Positions 8,601 to 17,800 of a DNA stretch of 64,000 nucleotides are shown here, in pieces. Positions within the stretch are counted from its first letter, which is position 1. Every line of letters starts with the position of its first letter. The stretch covers positions 52,236 to 116,235 of the forward strand of contig MWOY01000107.1 in assembly GCA_002026015.1 (NCBI GenBank), in the 5' to 3' direction. The position numbers and the translations under genes were made by a program. This DNA comes from Prochlorococcus sp. HOT208_60m_808G21. GTDB taxonomy: Bacteria; Cyanobacteriota; Cyanobacteriia; PCC-6307; Cyanobiaceae. The notes under the pieces were generated by a model. That model did not search any database. It saw only the letters and a list, made by a program, of their open reading frames with translations, and was not told where the DNA came from.

Positions 8601-9956
8601 ATGACATCAAATACTCTTAAATTTATAGACAAATTTAGGGAAGTTAACAACTTAGAGATTATTGAAATCCAATCTGATATAAAAAGGCTTTCAAAAGATT
8701 TTTATAACTACTCTCCAATCCTTACTGAAAAATTAGACGAATGTATTGCTGATTTGGTGGTAAGACCTAGTGATCACAAAGCAGTAAAGGAAGTAGCAGA
8801 AATTTGTTGGAAATTTTCTATCCCAATCACTTTAAGGGGTTCAGGTACAGGTAATTATGGACAAGCTGTCCCATTGTTTAAAGGAGTTGTAATGCAAATG
8901 AGTCACTTTAATAAGTTAGAAGAATTTGATCCAGATACAGGTTTTGTAAAAGTACAGTCTGGCTGTGTTATGGGAGATTTGAATAAACAATTAGAGAAAT
9001 ATGGGCGGGAATTGAGGTTGCTTCCTAGTACTTGGAAAACTGCAACAATTGGAGGTTTTATTGCAGGCGGATCAGGAGGTATTGGTTCAATTAGGTGGGG
9101 ATTCTTAAGAGATCCAGGAAATCTTGTTGGCCTAGAGGCGGTAACGATGAATGAAAAACCTGAATTATTAAAATTTGATGCTGAAGAATCCGAACCTCTA
9201 AATCATGCTTATGGGACTAACGGAATAATTACTTCTTTAATACTTGCTACTGATATCAAACGTAAGTGGTATTCAGTAGTTATCGACTGTATTGAATTTG
9301 AAAAAACAATTGAAATATTAAAAACTCTTACCAGCGCAGCAATTGATCTGAAACTAGGAGCAATTCTTGAAGAAGAAATTGTAGATCAAATGCCAAAATG
9401 GTTTAAAAGTAATGCTAGAAGTCACAAGATATTAATTCAATCTACTTTTGGAGGAACAAAAACGATCGAGTTTATTTGCAAAAAATTCAAAGTTCAATTT
9501 ACCCTCCTTGGGGAAGAAGAAAAACTCGTTAATGGTATTTCTGAAGTCGTATGGAATCATACAACTCTTCATATGAGGTCTAAGGATAAAAATTGGACTT
9601 ATTTGCAGATGCTTTTGCCACTTAATAATGAACTAGAATTGATTAATTTTCTGAGGAAAAAATGGGGTAGAAAAGTTCTTTGGCATTTAGAGGCAGTTTC
9701 TCAACAAGGATCACCGCGATTAGCGGCTTTACCTGTATTAAGGTGGAATGGGATAGATGAATTAAATGAAATAATGGAAGATTGTAAGAAACTTGGGGCT
9801 TTTATTTTTAATCCTCATGTTTTAACTGTCGAAGGCGGAGGCCTAGGAGTGGTTGATGCAGATCAAGTAAAAGCTAAATTAAAATTTGATCCTAAAGGAC
9901 TATTAAATCCCGGAAAATTGGAAGGTTGGGAAGTAAAGGAACAATTTAATATTTAA
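8601..9956 (+). CDS. FAD-linked oxidoreductase (GlcD/D-lactate dehydrogenase-like)
   Basis: A 451-residue flavoprotein of the vanillyl-alcohol-oxidase fold. The N-terminal PCMH FAD-binding domain shows VVRPSDHKAVKEVAEICW, PITLRGSGTGNYGQ, the Val/Gln-Ser-Gly turn VKVQSGCVMGDLN and TIGGFIAGGSGGIGS. The C-terminus ends FDPKGLLNPGKLEGW, the standard DPxGxxNPGK tail. Members oxidise 2-hydroxyacids such as glycolate or D-lactate, but the substrate here is unknown. It probably shares a transcript with the upstream amidohydrolase. Its 3' end overlaps the convergent folC by 4 bases. Confidence 0.8.
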   Translation: MTSNTLKFIDKFREVNNLEIIEIQSDIKRLSKDFYNYSPILTEKLDECIADLVVRPSDHKAVKEVAEICWKFSIPITLRGSGTGNYGQAVPLFKGVVMQMSHFNKLEEFDPDTGFVKVQSGCVMGDLNKQLEKYGRELRLLPSTWKTATIGGFIAGGSGGIGSIRWGFLRDPGNLVGLEAVTMNEKPELLKFDAEESEPLNHAYGTNGIITSLILATDIKRKWYSVVIDCIEFEKTIEILKTLTSAAIDLKLGAILEEEIVDQMPKWFKSNARSHKILIQSTFGGTKTIEFICKKFKVQFTLLGEEEKLVNGISEVVWNHTTLHMRSKDKNWTYLQMLLPLNNELELINFLRKKWGRKVLWHLEAVSQQGSPRLAALPVLRWNGIDELNEIMEDCKKLGAFIFNPHVLTVEGGGLGVVDADQVKAKLKFDPKGLLNPGKLEGWEVKEQFNI

Positions 9957-11182
9957 CATTTCTGTTTATTTGTAAATTTAATAAATTCAGCAACTAAAAA
10001 TATAGAACCCGTTAGGACAGGATGATTAGGTGGCCATTTTTCCAGGGAAAATAAATAATCAATGGCAAGTTCAAATGTTTTAAATTCAATTGTTTTTTGA
10101 AGGTCAATTTCTTTACTATGAGAAAGATCTTTTAATTGCCAACTAGGTTGGTTTGGCACTGGCACAAGTAATAAGTGATCATTTTTCTTTAGAAGTGTTT
10201 TTATTATTGCGTAAAAATCTTTCTGTCTTTGGACACCTAAAATCCAATAAATTCCTTTATCTTCATTCTCCCAATTGCTTCGCTCATGAGAGAGTGCTTT
10301 TGCAGCAGGATAATTATGCGCACAGTCTACAAGAATTTCTTTGTTCAAAAAATTTATTATTTCTAGCCTTCCCTTCCAAGATGTCTTTTTAAGACCTTCA
10401 GATATGTGTGTTCCTTTTATATTAAATCCCAAATTATTCAACGCTTCAATTGCTCCAACAGCTACTGAAGCATTTTGCTTTTGAAAAATTCCTTTTAATC
10501 CAAGCTCATAGCTGTTTGAAATTGAATCTTTCCAGATAATTTCTGCTCCAACCTCTTCAACTTTTTGGGTTATTAAATTTTCAACTTGACTATTTTGTTT
10601 GCATGAGATGACAATTGAGTTTTTTTCAATAACTGCTAATTTTTCTTCGGCAATTTTTTCAATAGTATCTCCAAGAAATTCTTTATGGTCTAAGCCAATA
10701 TTCCCAATAGCAATTATTGGTCTAGATTTATGGGCTGTTGTCGCGTCTAATCGTCCCCCTAAGCCAGCTTCAAGAATGAGCAATTCAACTTTTTTATTGT
10801 CAAAGAAATTTAGTGCGCAGCAAATGATTTTTTCAAAAGGAGTTAATTCAAATGTTGAAAATTTCTCTTCTATTGATCTATATATTTTTTCAAAATCAGT
10901 CTTGTTAATATTTTTTTTATTAACTCTAATCCTCTCGCATACGTCCAAAAGGTGGGGAGATGTCGTTACACCAAAATTCCTTTTAGCTTCAAAAAGTATA
11001 TTTTCTAAATATGCCGCGATTGATCCTTTCCCATTGGTTCCAATAATTTGTATCGCAGGGACATTCTCGCAAGGATTACTAAGTTCTTGAAGAGCTTTTT
11101 TTATCCTTGATAAACCTAACTTGATATTATCCCTTTCATACTTGGGTGATAATTCAAAAAATTTTAAATTTGAATTTTTCAA
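9953..11182 (-). CDS. folC: folylpolyglutamate/dihydrofolate synthase
   Basis: Mur-ligase-like enzyme that adds glutamate to dihydropteroate or folates. The P-loop IIGTNGKGSIAAYLEN appears near residue 46, GVTTSPHLLDVCERIRVN near 75, EAGLGGRLDATTA near 140, GLDHKEFLGDTIEKIAEEK near 170, and VDCAHNYPAA in the C-terminal domain. Length of 409 residues is normal. It begins 11 bases after argD on the same strand and is probably co-transcribed. Whether it has the dihydrofolate synthase activity, the polyglutamylase activity, or both is not visible. Confidence 0.93.
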   Translation of the reverse strand: MKNSNLKFFELSPKYERDNIKLGLSRIKKALQELSNPCENVPAIQIIGTNGKGSIAAYLENILFEAKRNFGVTTSPHLLDVCERIRVNKKNINKTDFEKIYRSIEEKFSTFELTPFEKIICCALNFFDNKKVELLILEAGLGGRLDATTAHKSRPIIAIGNIGLDHKEFLGDTIEKIAEEKLAVIEKNSIVISCKQNSQVENLITQKVEEVGAEIIWKDSISNSYELGLKGIFQKQNASVAVGAIEALNNLGFNIKGTHISEGLKKTSWKGRLEIINFLNKEILVDCAHNYPAAKALSHERSNWENEDKGIYWILGVQRQKDFYAIIKTLLKKNDHLLLVPVPNQPSWQLKDLSHSKEIDLQKTIEFKTFELAIDYLFSLEKWPPNHPVLTGSIFLVAEFIKFTNKQKC

Positions 11183-11193
11183 GATTTAAATTA

Positions 11194-12369
11194 CTATAAC
11201 TCTTCAAAAATTGAATTTAGCTTATCCAAAAGAATATTTATTTCTCTTCGCGATATAACTAATGGTGGGACAATCCTTACAACGTTCCCTCCTGCAGGTA
11301 CTACCAGTAATCCTTTATCAAAAGCTTTTAATGTAATTTTTTTTGCGTCAGCATAATTATCATTGATCACAAGACCTTGTATTAAACCTAAACCTCTTTT
11401 TCCGGTAATAATATTTGGAAATTTTTTTGACAATTCTTCAAATCCAGCACTTAATTGTTCCCCTCTTAGATAAACATTATTGATAAGATTTCTTCTATTG
11501 ATCTCTTCTAATACTGTTAGGGCAGCTTTACAGGCGAAAGGGTTCCCCCCAAAAGTGCTTGCATGATCTCCTGGAGAAAAAATGTTGGCTTTTTCTTTTA
11601 CTAATAATGCTCCAATTGCATGACCTCCTCCTAATCCTTTTGCAAGGGTGAATCCGTCAGGTTCAATTCCTAAATTTTCATAACCCCACATTTTTCCAGT
11701 TCTACCTACTCCACTTTGGACCTCATCTAAAATGAGAAGAGAATTATATTTATCACATATATCTCTCAGTCTTTTAAAAAATATTTTACTTCCAGGAATT
11801 ACGCCACCTTCTCCTTGTATTGGTTCAACTAAAACCCCGGAAATTTTTTGATCATTATTTTCACACTCCTCAAATAATTTTTTTACCGAATCAAAATTGT
11901 TAAATTTAAAAAATTTGAACCCTTGAATCATTGGTTCGAAACCTTTTTGATATTTGGGCTGTCCAGTAGCACTCAAGGCTGCCAGCGTCCTTCCATGAAA
12001 GCTAGATTCTGCTGCGAGAATAATTGATTCTTTACCTTTGTTTGTTGTATTACCATATTTTTTAATTAATTTAATTGCTGATTCATTTGCTTCAGCACCA
12101 CTGTTGCAGAAGAAGACGCTTTTGGCACAACTCATATTCGTTAAAGTTCTGCTTAATTGTTCTTGTTCTTCAATATTGTAAAGATTGGAAATGTGCTGAA
12201 TCTTTTTTAGTTGACTTGATAACCTTCTTCCTAAAACTCTATCGCTATGTCCAAGACTGCAAGTTGCTATGCCAGCTACTGCATCAAGATACTTTTTACC
12301 TGTTTTGTCCCATAGCCAACAACCTTTTCCTTTTTTGAAAGATATATCGAATCGACTATAGGTATTCAT
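11194..12369 (-). CDS. argD: acetylornithine aminotransferase
   Basis: Class-III PLP aminotransferase of arginine synthesis converting N-acetylglutamate semialdehyde to N-acetylornithine. It has CNSGAEANESAIKL, SFHGRT, LVEPIQGEGG, LDEVQSGVGRTG and the PLP-lysine in TLAKGLGGGHAIGA. The ORF track extends to 12450, but that extension runs through tRNA-Leu. The correct start is the ATG at 12369 (MNTYSRFDI), giving 391 residues and the family's usual N-terminus. This ATG is only 5 bases from the tRNA 3' end. folC follows directly, and argF of the same pathway is at 47595. Confidence 0.95.
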   Translation of the reverse strand: MNTYSRFDISFKKGKGCWLWDKTGKKYLDAVAGIATCSLGHSDRVLGRRLSSQLKKIQHISNLYNIEEQEQLSRTLTNMSCAKSVFFCNSGAEANESAIKLIKKYGNTTNKGKESIILAAESSFHGRTLAALSATGQPKYQKGFEPMIQGFKFFKFNNFDSVKKLFEECENNDQKISGVLVEPIQGEGGVIPGSKIFFKRLRDICDKYNSLLILDEVQSGVGRTGKMWGYENLGIEPDGFTLAKGLGGGHAIGALLVKEKANIFSPGDHASTFGGNPFACKAALTVLEEINRRNLINNVYLRGEQLSAGFEELSKKFPNIITGKRGLGLIQGLVINDNYADAKKITLKAFDKGLLVVPAGGNVVRIVPPLVISRREINILLDKLNSIFEEL

Positions 12370-12374
12370 CAAAG

Positions 12375-12456
12375 TGGGAGCGGTCGGACTTGAACCGACA
12401 TACCCGAAGGTGCCGCATTTTGAGTGCGGTGCGTCTACCAATTCCACCACGCTCCC
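12375..12456 (-). tRNA. trnL: tRNA-Leu (CAA)
   Basis: On the minus strand, GGGAGCG pairs with CGCTCCC as acceptor stem, discriminator A. The anticodon arm CCGCA-CTCAAAA-TGCGG gives anticodon CAA, reading UUG. A long variable arm (CACCTTCGGGTA) marks a class II tRNA, and the T loop is TTCAAGT. Length is 82 nt with no encoded CCA. It lies immediately upstream of argD. Confidence 0.95.
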
Positions 12457-12698
12457 AAGGCTTTTGAAAAAATGAACTTTTTTATTATAACAAAAATCAA
12501 CTTATTGACTATTGTTTCGTTCAAGGAACAGTGATCAAGATAACGTTTGTTAATAGTTAATCTTTTTGATAAAAACATAGAATTATAATTATTGAATTTG
12601 CTGACAAGAAACAAGATAAAAAATAAAAATTTAAACACTTATGATACATTTTTGCGATTAAATGCGAGTAAAAGACTTTTTTAAAAGGAAATAGCTTC

Positions 12699-12845
12699 AT
12701 GATTAGTAATATTGTGTTATATTTAACAAAAAAACAAATGTCTAAAATTCAAACTAAAAAACTATCATTTAAATTTGTCCCTTATCTTTTTATAGCGGTG
12801 ACTATATTGACAACATTCGGATCTAATAGTGGAACATGGGTATGA
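12699..12845 (+). CDS. micro-membrane protein 1 (48 aa), unrecognised
   Basis: A 48-codon ORF below the size cutoff of the ORF track. It starts at ATG 12699 with a clear Shine-Dalgarno AAGGA nine bases upstream. The N-terminal half is basic (KKQMSKIQTKK), then comes one hydrophobic segment (FVPYLFIAVTILTTFG) and a short tail SNSGTWV. An internal ATG at 12738 would give 35 residues. Its TGA overlaps the ATG of the next tiny ORF (ATGA), which suggests translational coupling. I do not recognise the family. The ribosome site, the coupling and the single membrane span are the evidence that it is real. Confidence 0.55.
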   Translation: MISNIVLYLTKKQMSKIQTKKLSFKFVPYLFIAVTILTTFGSNSGTWV

Positions 12846-12952
12846 ATGAATCTAAGTTTAATGGTCTAAATAAAATTTGGTCTAATCGCTTTTTAGTATT
12901 GTTGTTATTATTTTTGGGTTGTATTTCACTAGTCAATATTGCATACATTTGA
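12842..12952 (+). CDS. micro-membrane protein 2 (36 aa), unrecognised
   Basis: A 36-codon ORF whose ATG overlaps the stop of the preceding micro-ORF by the classical ATGA arrangement. The first 17 residues are polar with basic residues (NKIWSNR); the last 19 form a continuous hydrophobic helix rich in Leu (FLVLLLLFLGCISL), ending in AYI. It looks like a single-span membrane peptide with a cytoplasmic N-terminus. The convergent murA ends 39 bases downstream. The size resembles small photosystem or cytochrome subunits, but I cannot match it to any of those, so function is unknown. Confidence 0.5.
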   Translation: MNESKFNGLNKIWSNRFLVLLLLFLGCISLVNIAYI

Positions 12953-12990
12953 GTCAACTTTCTTAGTTTTTAGAATATTTTTGTAATAGA

Positions 12991-14361
12991 TTAAGCTGCC
13001 TCGAGTTTTGAAAAATTCTCAGATTTAGGTTCAATTTTATATTCATTCTCTTCAAAAGTATTTTTACTTATCTCTCTTATTATTTTTACACCTAAATTTT
13101 TCAGTTTTAATTCAAAATTTTCATAACCTCTATCTAAATGTTCTAATCCATAGATCTTACTACTACCTTTTGCGATGATTCCCGCAATTATTAATGCAGC
13201 TGATGACCTTAAATCTGATCCAACTAGATTCATTCCATTAATTGTTTTAACCCCTTTGATGTGAGCAACGTTTTTGTTTAGTTTTATACGGGCGCCCATT
13301 TCATTAAGTAAATAAATATGATTCATTCTGTTTTCGAAAATTGTTTCAGTTATCTTTGATTCACCATTTGCGATTGTCATTAAAGCTGTAAATGGTGCCT
13401 GCAAATCAGTAGGAAAGCCTGGAAAAGGAGCTGTTTCAATATCTACTCCTTTAATCTCTTTACTCTTGATAGAAATCGAATTACCTTTAAACGTAATTTG
13501 ACTCCCACTCTCTTGAAGCTTCTTGGTTACAGCTTCAAGATGATGAGGGATTACTGGAGAAATTGTTATTGAAGAGGAAGTTGCAGCAGCAGCTATTAGA
13601 AAAGTTCCAGCTTCTATTCGGTCTGGAATTACTTTATGGGTACATCCTCCAAGCTTATTAACACCATCAATAATAATTGTTTCTTTACCGGAGTCATAAA
13701 TTTTTGCCCCCATTTTATTAAGCATTTGGCATAAATCTTGAACCTCAGGCTCTCTAGCAGCATTTTCAATAGTAGTTCTTCCTTTAGCTAAAGATGCTGC
13801 CATTATTAAAGTTTCAGTCGCACCTACACTTGGACAATTTAATTTAATATGAGTGCCATAAAGTCTATTTTTGTTTCCCCTTGTTTTTGCCTTGACAATT
13901 CCATCTTCAATAATAATGTCTGCTCCTAATGCAATTAGTCCATTAATGTGCTCGTCTATTGGCCTTGAACCAATATTGCATCCACCTGGTAATGGTACTT
14001 GAGCTTCTCCAAATTTAGTTAATAGTGCGCCTATACAAAAGAAACTAGCTCTTAATCCTTTAACAAGTTCATATGGAAGTTCTTTAATCGAAATAGTTGT
14101 TGGATCTATTTCTAGTTGGTTGTTTTTACGAACTAAATACACTCCTAAATTTTTTAAGATATTCCCCATCTTTTCAATATCAGTGAGAAAAGGTACATTT
14201 TCAAGAATTATTTTTTCATTAGTGAGCAATGATGAGGCTAATAAAACTAAGGCGGAATTCTTCGCACCACTTATTTCAACTATTCCATTTAACTTGCCTT
14301 GGCCAAGAATCTTTAAATTTTGTGATTTAAGATATGACTTCGTTTTGCTTCCGCAAATCAT
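12991..14361 (-). CDS. murA: UDP-N-acetylglucosamine 1-carboxyvinyltransferase
   Basis: MurA transfers enolpyruvate from PEP to UDP-GlcNAc, the first committed step of peptidoglycan synthesis. The substrate-binding EISGAKNSALVLLASSLL lies near residues 28-45; the fosfomycin-reactive catalytic Cys is present in PLPGGCNIGSRPIDEH near residue 127; GATETLIMAA, FPTDLQAPF and DLRSSAALIIAG follow. At 456 residues it carries short extensions at both ends relative to the usual 420-residue core. The first ATG at 14361 is used; a start a few residues later is possible. Confidence 0.96.
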   Translation of the reverse strand: MICGSKTKSYLKSQNLKILGQGKLNGIVEISGAKNSALVLLASSLLTNEKIILENVPFLTDIEKMGNILKNLGVYLVRKNNQLEIDPTTISIKELPYELVKGLRASFFCIGALLTKFGEAQVPLPGGCNIGSRPIDEHINGLIALGADIIIEDGIVKAKTRGNKNRLYGTHIKLNCPSVGATETLIMAASLAKGRTTIENAAREPEVQDLCQMLNKMGAKIYDSGKETIIIDGVNKLGGCTHKVIPDRIEAGTFLIAAAATSSSITISPVIPHHLEAVTKKLQESGSQITFKGNSISIKSKEIKGVDIETAPFPGFPTDLQAPFTALMTIANGESKITETIFENRMNHIYLLNEMGARIKLNKNVAHIKGVKTINGMNLVGSDLRSSAALIIAGIIAKGSSKIYGLEHLDRGYENFELKLKNLGVKIIREISKNTFEENEYKIEPKSENFSKLEAA

Positions 14362-14524
14362 TAAGACTTAATTTATTAGATTCATCATGACAAACTAATA
14401 ATATTAAGTCCACCCTATGTAACGTCATGAATATTAATTAAAAGTGAAAATGTATTTTTTGATTTCTTGGGAAATAAAAATTTAATAAATAATTGATCAA
14501 AATATTTATGTAATTAAAATATAG

Positions 14525-15409
14525 TTGATAACAAATTTTTTAAAATTACTCATAGAAAATACTTTTTTAAAAATAACTAGTAAAAACAATAATCTAGTTA
14601 AAAGATTTAGATCATTTAAAAGAGGATCATCTCCAAAAGATCAAGACTTTTTTTGCATAGAGGGTACACATCTCATTAAAGAATTGCTGAAGTCTGGGAA
14701 AAATCCCTCTAAGATTTTAGTTACCGAAAAATGGCTGAGAAAGAATCACAATCTAAGCAAAAAATTTCATGAGGCATTAATAAATATTGTCTCAGAGGAA
14801 GTCTTGGCATCTGCGATTTCAACAATTAATCCAGATGGGATAGCAGCTTTAGTAGAGATTTCTGCAATACCTAATTATCAATTTAATAGAATAGATGATT
14901 TTGTTCTTGTTCTCGACAGAATTCAAGATCCCGGGAATATGGGTAATTTATTTAGAACCGCTTTAGCTGCGGGTGTTAATGCAATTTTTTTAGCTGGAGG
15001 TGCGCACCCATTAGGCCAAAAGGTATTAAGAGCATCCTCAGGTGCAGTTTTTCATTTGCCATTTTTAAGATTTGATGGAATTGAAGAAGAAATATTAAAT
15101 TCTTTACTTAAGTCTTTGTCTGAATTATCAAATTTAGGATTTAAGATTTTCTCTACTAGTAGCCATAATGAGAGTTCAAAAAAACCACCAAAACCTTACT
15201 GGGAAGTTGATTGGTCTAGACATACCGCATTAATTTTGGGTAATGAAGGTCAAGGTATTCATAAAAAAATTCAAGAAGCTTTTAATGAAACAATTACAAT
15301 TCCGCATAGTGAGATTGTAGAATCATTGAATGTGGCTTCTGTTGCAGTTCCGTTATTACTAGAACGAAAAAGAGTCGCATACACCTCTAAATTAATAAAT
15401 AAAAAGTGA
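14525..15409 (+). CDS. SpoU/TrmH-family RNA 2'-O-methyltransferase
   Basis: A SPOUT-class RNA methyltransferase of 294 residues: an N-terminal substrate-binding domain (ITSKNNNLVKRFRSFKRG, FCIEGTHLIKELL) and a knotted SAM domain with VLDRIQDPGNMGNLFRTALAAG, LILGNEGQGI and IPHSEIVESLNVASVAVPLLL, the three SpoU motifs. It 2'-O-methylates an rRNA or tRNA ribose; the target is not visible. The track's TTG at 14525 is used because no ATG exists near the N-terminus; a slightly later start is possible. It overlaps the lpdA start. Confidence 0.85.
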   Translation: MITNFLKLLIENTFLKITSKNNNLVKRFRSFKRGSSPKDQDFFCIEGTHLIKELLKSGKNPSKILVTEKWLRKNHNLSKKFHEALINIVSEEVLASAISTINPDGIAALVEISAIPNYQFNRIDDFVLVLDRIQDPGNMGNLFRTALAAGVNAIFLAGGAHPLGQKVLRASSGAVFHLPFLRFDGIEEEILNSLLKSLSELSNLGFKIFSTSSHNESSKKPPKPYWEVDWSRHTALILGNEGQGIHKKIQEAFNETITIPHSEIVESLNVASVAVPLLLERKRVAYTSKLINKK

Positions 15410-16845
15410 CTGATTCAAGTTTTGATTTTGATTTAATAGTAATAGGAGCAGGATATGGAGGTTTTGATGCCGCTAAACATGCTGCTGGTAAGGGACTGAA
15501 AGTCGCGATAGTAGAATCTTCTGATATGGGAGGCACTTGTGTTAACAAGGGTTGTGTTCCATCTAAAGCTCTTTTGGCTGCAAGTGGAAAAGTTAGAGAA
15601 ATAGCTAATTATGAACATTTAGCTAAATTTGGTATACATGCTTCACCAGTAAGGTTCGAGAGATCAAAAATTGCAGATCATGCAAATAATTTAGTTTTAA
15701 ATGTTAGAGAAAATTTAACAAAAACTCTTAAAAGGAGTGGAGTTGAAATTATTTTGGGTATTGGAAGAATTGAAGGAAATCAAAAAGTAGGTGTAAGAGA
15801 TAAAAACGGAATTGATAAAATTTTCACATGTCAGAATATTGTTATAGCAACAGGCTCTTCTCCTTTTGTGCCTCGTGGAATAACTTTGGATAATAGGACC
15901 GTATTTACTAGCGATGATGCGGTTAAACTTGAGTGGCTTCCAAGATGGGTAGCAATTATTGGAAGCGGATATATAGGACTAGAATTTGCTGATGTCTATA
16001 CCGCGCTTGGTTGTGAAGTTACCATGATCGAGGCTTTGGAGAATATCATGCCAACATTTGATCCAGACATCACTAAAATTGCTAAGAAGAACCTAATTCA
16101 AGCAAGAGATATAGACACAAAATCAAATGTCTTTGCCACAAAAATAACACCTGGATGCCCTGTAAAAATAGAACTGACGGATGCAAAATCTAAGGAAGTT
16201 ATTGAAACTTTAGAAGTTGACGCTGTACTAGTTGCAACTGGCAGAAGTCCAAATAGTAATAACTTAAATCTTGAGTCGGTTGGTATCGAAACAGTAAAAG
16301 GTTTCATTCCTGTAGATGAACAGTTGAGAGTTAAGAATGGTGATGAAATAATACCTAACATTTGGGCTGTTGGAGATGTAACGGGCAAACTAATGCTTGC
16401 GCATACAGCTGCAGCGCAGGGTACTATTGCTGTTGATAATATTTGCGGTGATAATGTTGAAATTAACTATAAAAGTATCCCTGCAGCAACCTTTACTCAT
16501 CCAGAGATAAGTTCAGTTGGTCTCTCTGAAGTTGAAGCTAAAGAGATATCTGCAAAAGAAAATTTTACTTTGGGAGTTGTCAAAAGCTTCTTTAAGGCTA
16601 ATTCAAAAGCATTGGCTGAATTGGAGAGTGATGGATTGCTAAAGTTGATTTTCAATAAAGATAATGGGAAAGTACTAGGTGCTCATATTTTTGGTTTACA
16701 TGCAGCTGATTTAATTCAAGAAATTTCGAACGCTATTTCAAGAAACCAAGATGTAATTGAATTATCTAAAGAAGTTCATACTCATCCTACTCTTAGTGAA
16801 GTAGTGGAGGTCGCATATAAACAAGCGGCTTCTCAAATAAAATAA
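15406..16845 (+). CDS. lpdA: dihydrolipoamide dehydrogenase (E3)
   Basis: FAD-dependent pyridine-nucleotide disulfide oxidoreductase that reoxidises dihydrolipoamide in 2-oxoacid dehydrogenase complexes and the glycine cleavage system. It has the FAD dinucleotide fold (IVIGAGYGGFDAA, residues about 11-23), the redox disulfide in GGTCVNKGCVPSK near residue 42, the NAD fold AIIGSGYIGLEFADVY, the second FAD motif IWAVGDVTGKLMLAHTA and the catalytic His of EVHTHPTLSEV. Length is 479. The start is GTG at 15406, overlapping the upstream stop by 4 bases. pdhA of the pyruvate dehydrogenase complex is in the same window. Confidence 0.95.
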   Translation: MTDSSFDFDLIVIGAGYGGFDAAKHAAGKGLKVAIVESSDMGGTCVNKGCVPSKALLAASGKVREIANYEHLAKFGIHASPVRFERSKIADHANNLVLNVRENLTKTLKRSGVEIILGIGRIEGNQKVGVRDKNGIDKIFTCQNIVIATGSSPFVPRGITLDNRTVFTSDDAVKLEWLPRWVAIIGSGYIGLEFADVYTALGCEVTMIEALENIMPTFDPDITKIAKKNLIQARDIDTKSNVFATKITPGCPVKIELTDAKSKEVIETLEVDAVLVATGRSPNSNNLNLESVGIETVKGFIPVDEQLRVKNGDEIIPNIWAVGDVTGKLMLAHTAAAQGTIAVDNICGDNVEINYKSIPAATFTHPEISSVGLSEVEAKEISAKENFTLGVVKSFFKANSKALAELESDGLLKLIFNKDNGKVLGAHIFGLHAADLIQEISNAISRNQDVIELSKEVHTHPTLSEVVEVAYKQAASQIK

Positions 16846-16857
16846 TATCTAAAATTA

Positions 16858-17745
16858 ATGGAGATAAGACGCAGGCCACCAAATCCAACAGTAAGGGTAG
16901 AAAATTTAGAATATGCTGTACCTCATAGAGAAGCACAAGCAAAAAATATTCTGGAAGAAATTGTATGGCACAAGGATATTGAAATTAAGAACTTTAAAAA
17001 AATAGTCTCTTTAGAAGATCTCATCAAAAAGATTGAAAAACTTCCTACTCCCAAAGATTTTTATAAAAATATTTTGGAGTCAAAAATAAAACTAGGAGTT
17101 ATTGCTGAAATAAAAAAAGCTAGTCCGAGTAAAGGAGTTATTAGAAAAGATTTTAACCCTGAAAACATTGCAATTTGTTATGAAAGATTAGGTGCATCAT
17201 GTATCTCAGTACTTACCGATAAAAGGTTTTTTCAAGGTAGTTATGAAATACTCGAAACTGTAAGGAGATCAACTAATCTTCCTCTACTCTGCAAAGATTT
17301 TATTATTTCTGCTTATCAGATTTATAAAGCAAGGGTATCTGGTGCTGATGCAATATTATTAATCGCTGCGATTTTAAGTGATGACGATTTAATTTATTTA
17401 AAGAAAATAGCTGATAATTTAAAGATGAGTGTTCTTGTTGAAGTCCATAATTCTAATGAATTAGAAAGGATTCTGAATTTAAAATCTTTTAATTTGATTG
17501 GCATAAATAATAGAGACTTAAAGACTTTTAAAACGGATTTAAAAACATCAATAGAATTAATGCATACATATGCAGATATATTTTTAAAACAAAATATTAT
17601 TCCCATAAGTGAATCTGGAATTAATTGTGCCGAAGATTTAGAATCGCTAAGATCTATCGGAATCAAGGGAGTATTAATTGGTGAAACTTTTATGAGAGAA
17701 ACTGATATTGAAAAATCGTTCAAGAAATTATTTAACTCAATTTAA
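16858..17745 (+). CDS. trpC: indole-3-glycerol phosphate synthase
   Basis: Tryptophan-pathway TIM-barrel enzyme that closes the indole ring from CdRP. Active-site motifs are in order: [15 protein letters not shown] (catalytic Lys) near residue 79, [63 protein letters not shown] and [11 protein letters not shown]. Length of 295 residues includes a cyanobacterial N-terminal extension of about 40 residues ([13 protein letters not shown]). It is 12 bases after lpdA on the same strand, so probably in that transcript. Confidence 0.95.
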   Translation: MEIRRRPPNPTVRVENLEYAVPHREAQAKNILEEIVWHKDIEIKNFKKIVSLEDLIKKIEKLPTPKDFYKNILESKIKLGVIAEIKKASPSKGVIRKDFNPENIAICYERLGASCISVLTDKRFFQGSYEILETVRRSTNLPLLCKDFIISAYQIYKARVSGADAILLIAAILSDDDLIYLKKIADNLKMSVLVEVHNSNELERILNLKSFNLIGINNRDLKTFKTDLKTSIELMHTYADIFLKQNIIPISESGINCAEDLESLRSIGIKGVLIGETFMRETDIEKSFKKLFNSI

Positions 17746-17800
17746 TATTGACTTCAAATAGTGCTATAAAGTTGAATAAACAAAGTTGTACTTAATATAT

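Noticed and set aside
10599-11090. 163-aa plus-strand ORF over folC
   Set aside because: Antisense shadow of folC; the folC P-loop and other motifs cover the same bases.
12370-12450. ORF-track extension of argD to 12450 (MVELVDAPHSK...)
   Set aside because: It translates the tRNA-Leu gene; the argD family N-terminus begins at ATG 12369.
12435-12638. 67-aa minus-strand ORF upstream of tRNA-Leu
   Set aside because: Its 3' end runs into the tRNA gene and its composition is random AT-rich sequence.
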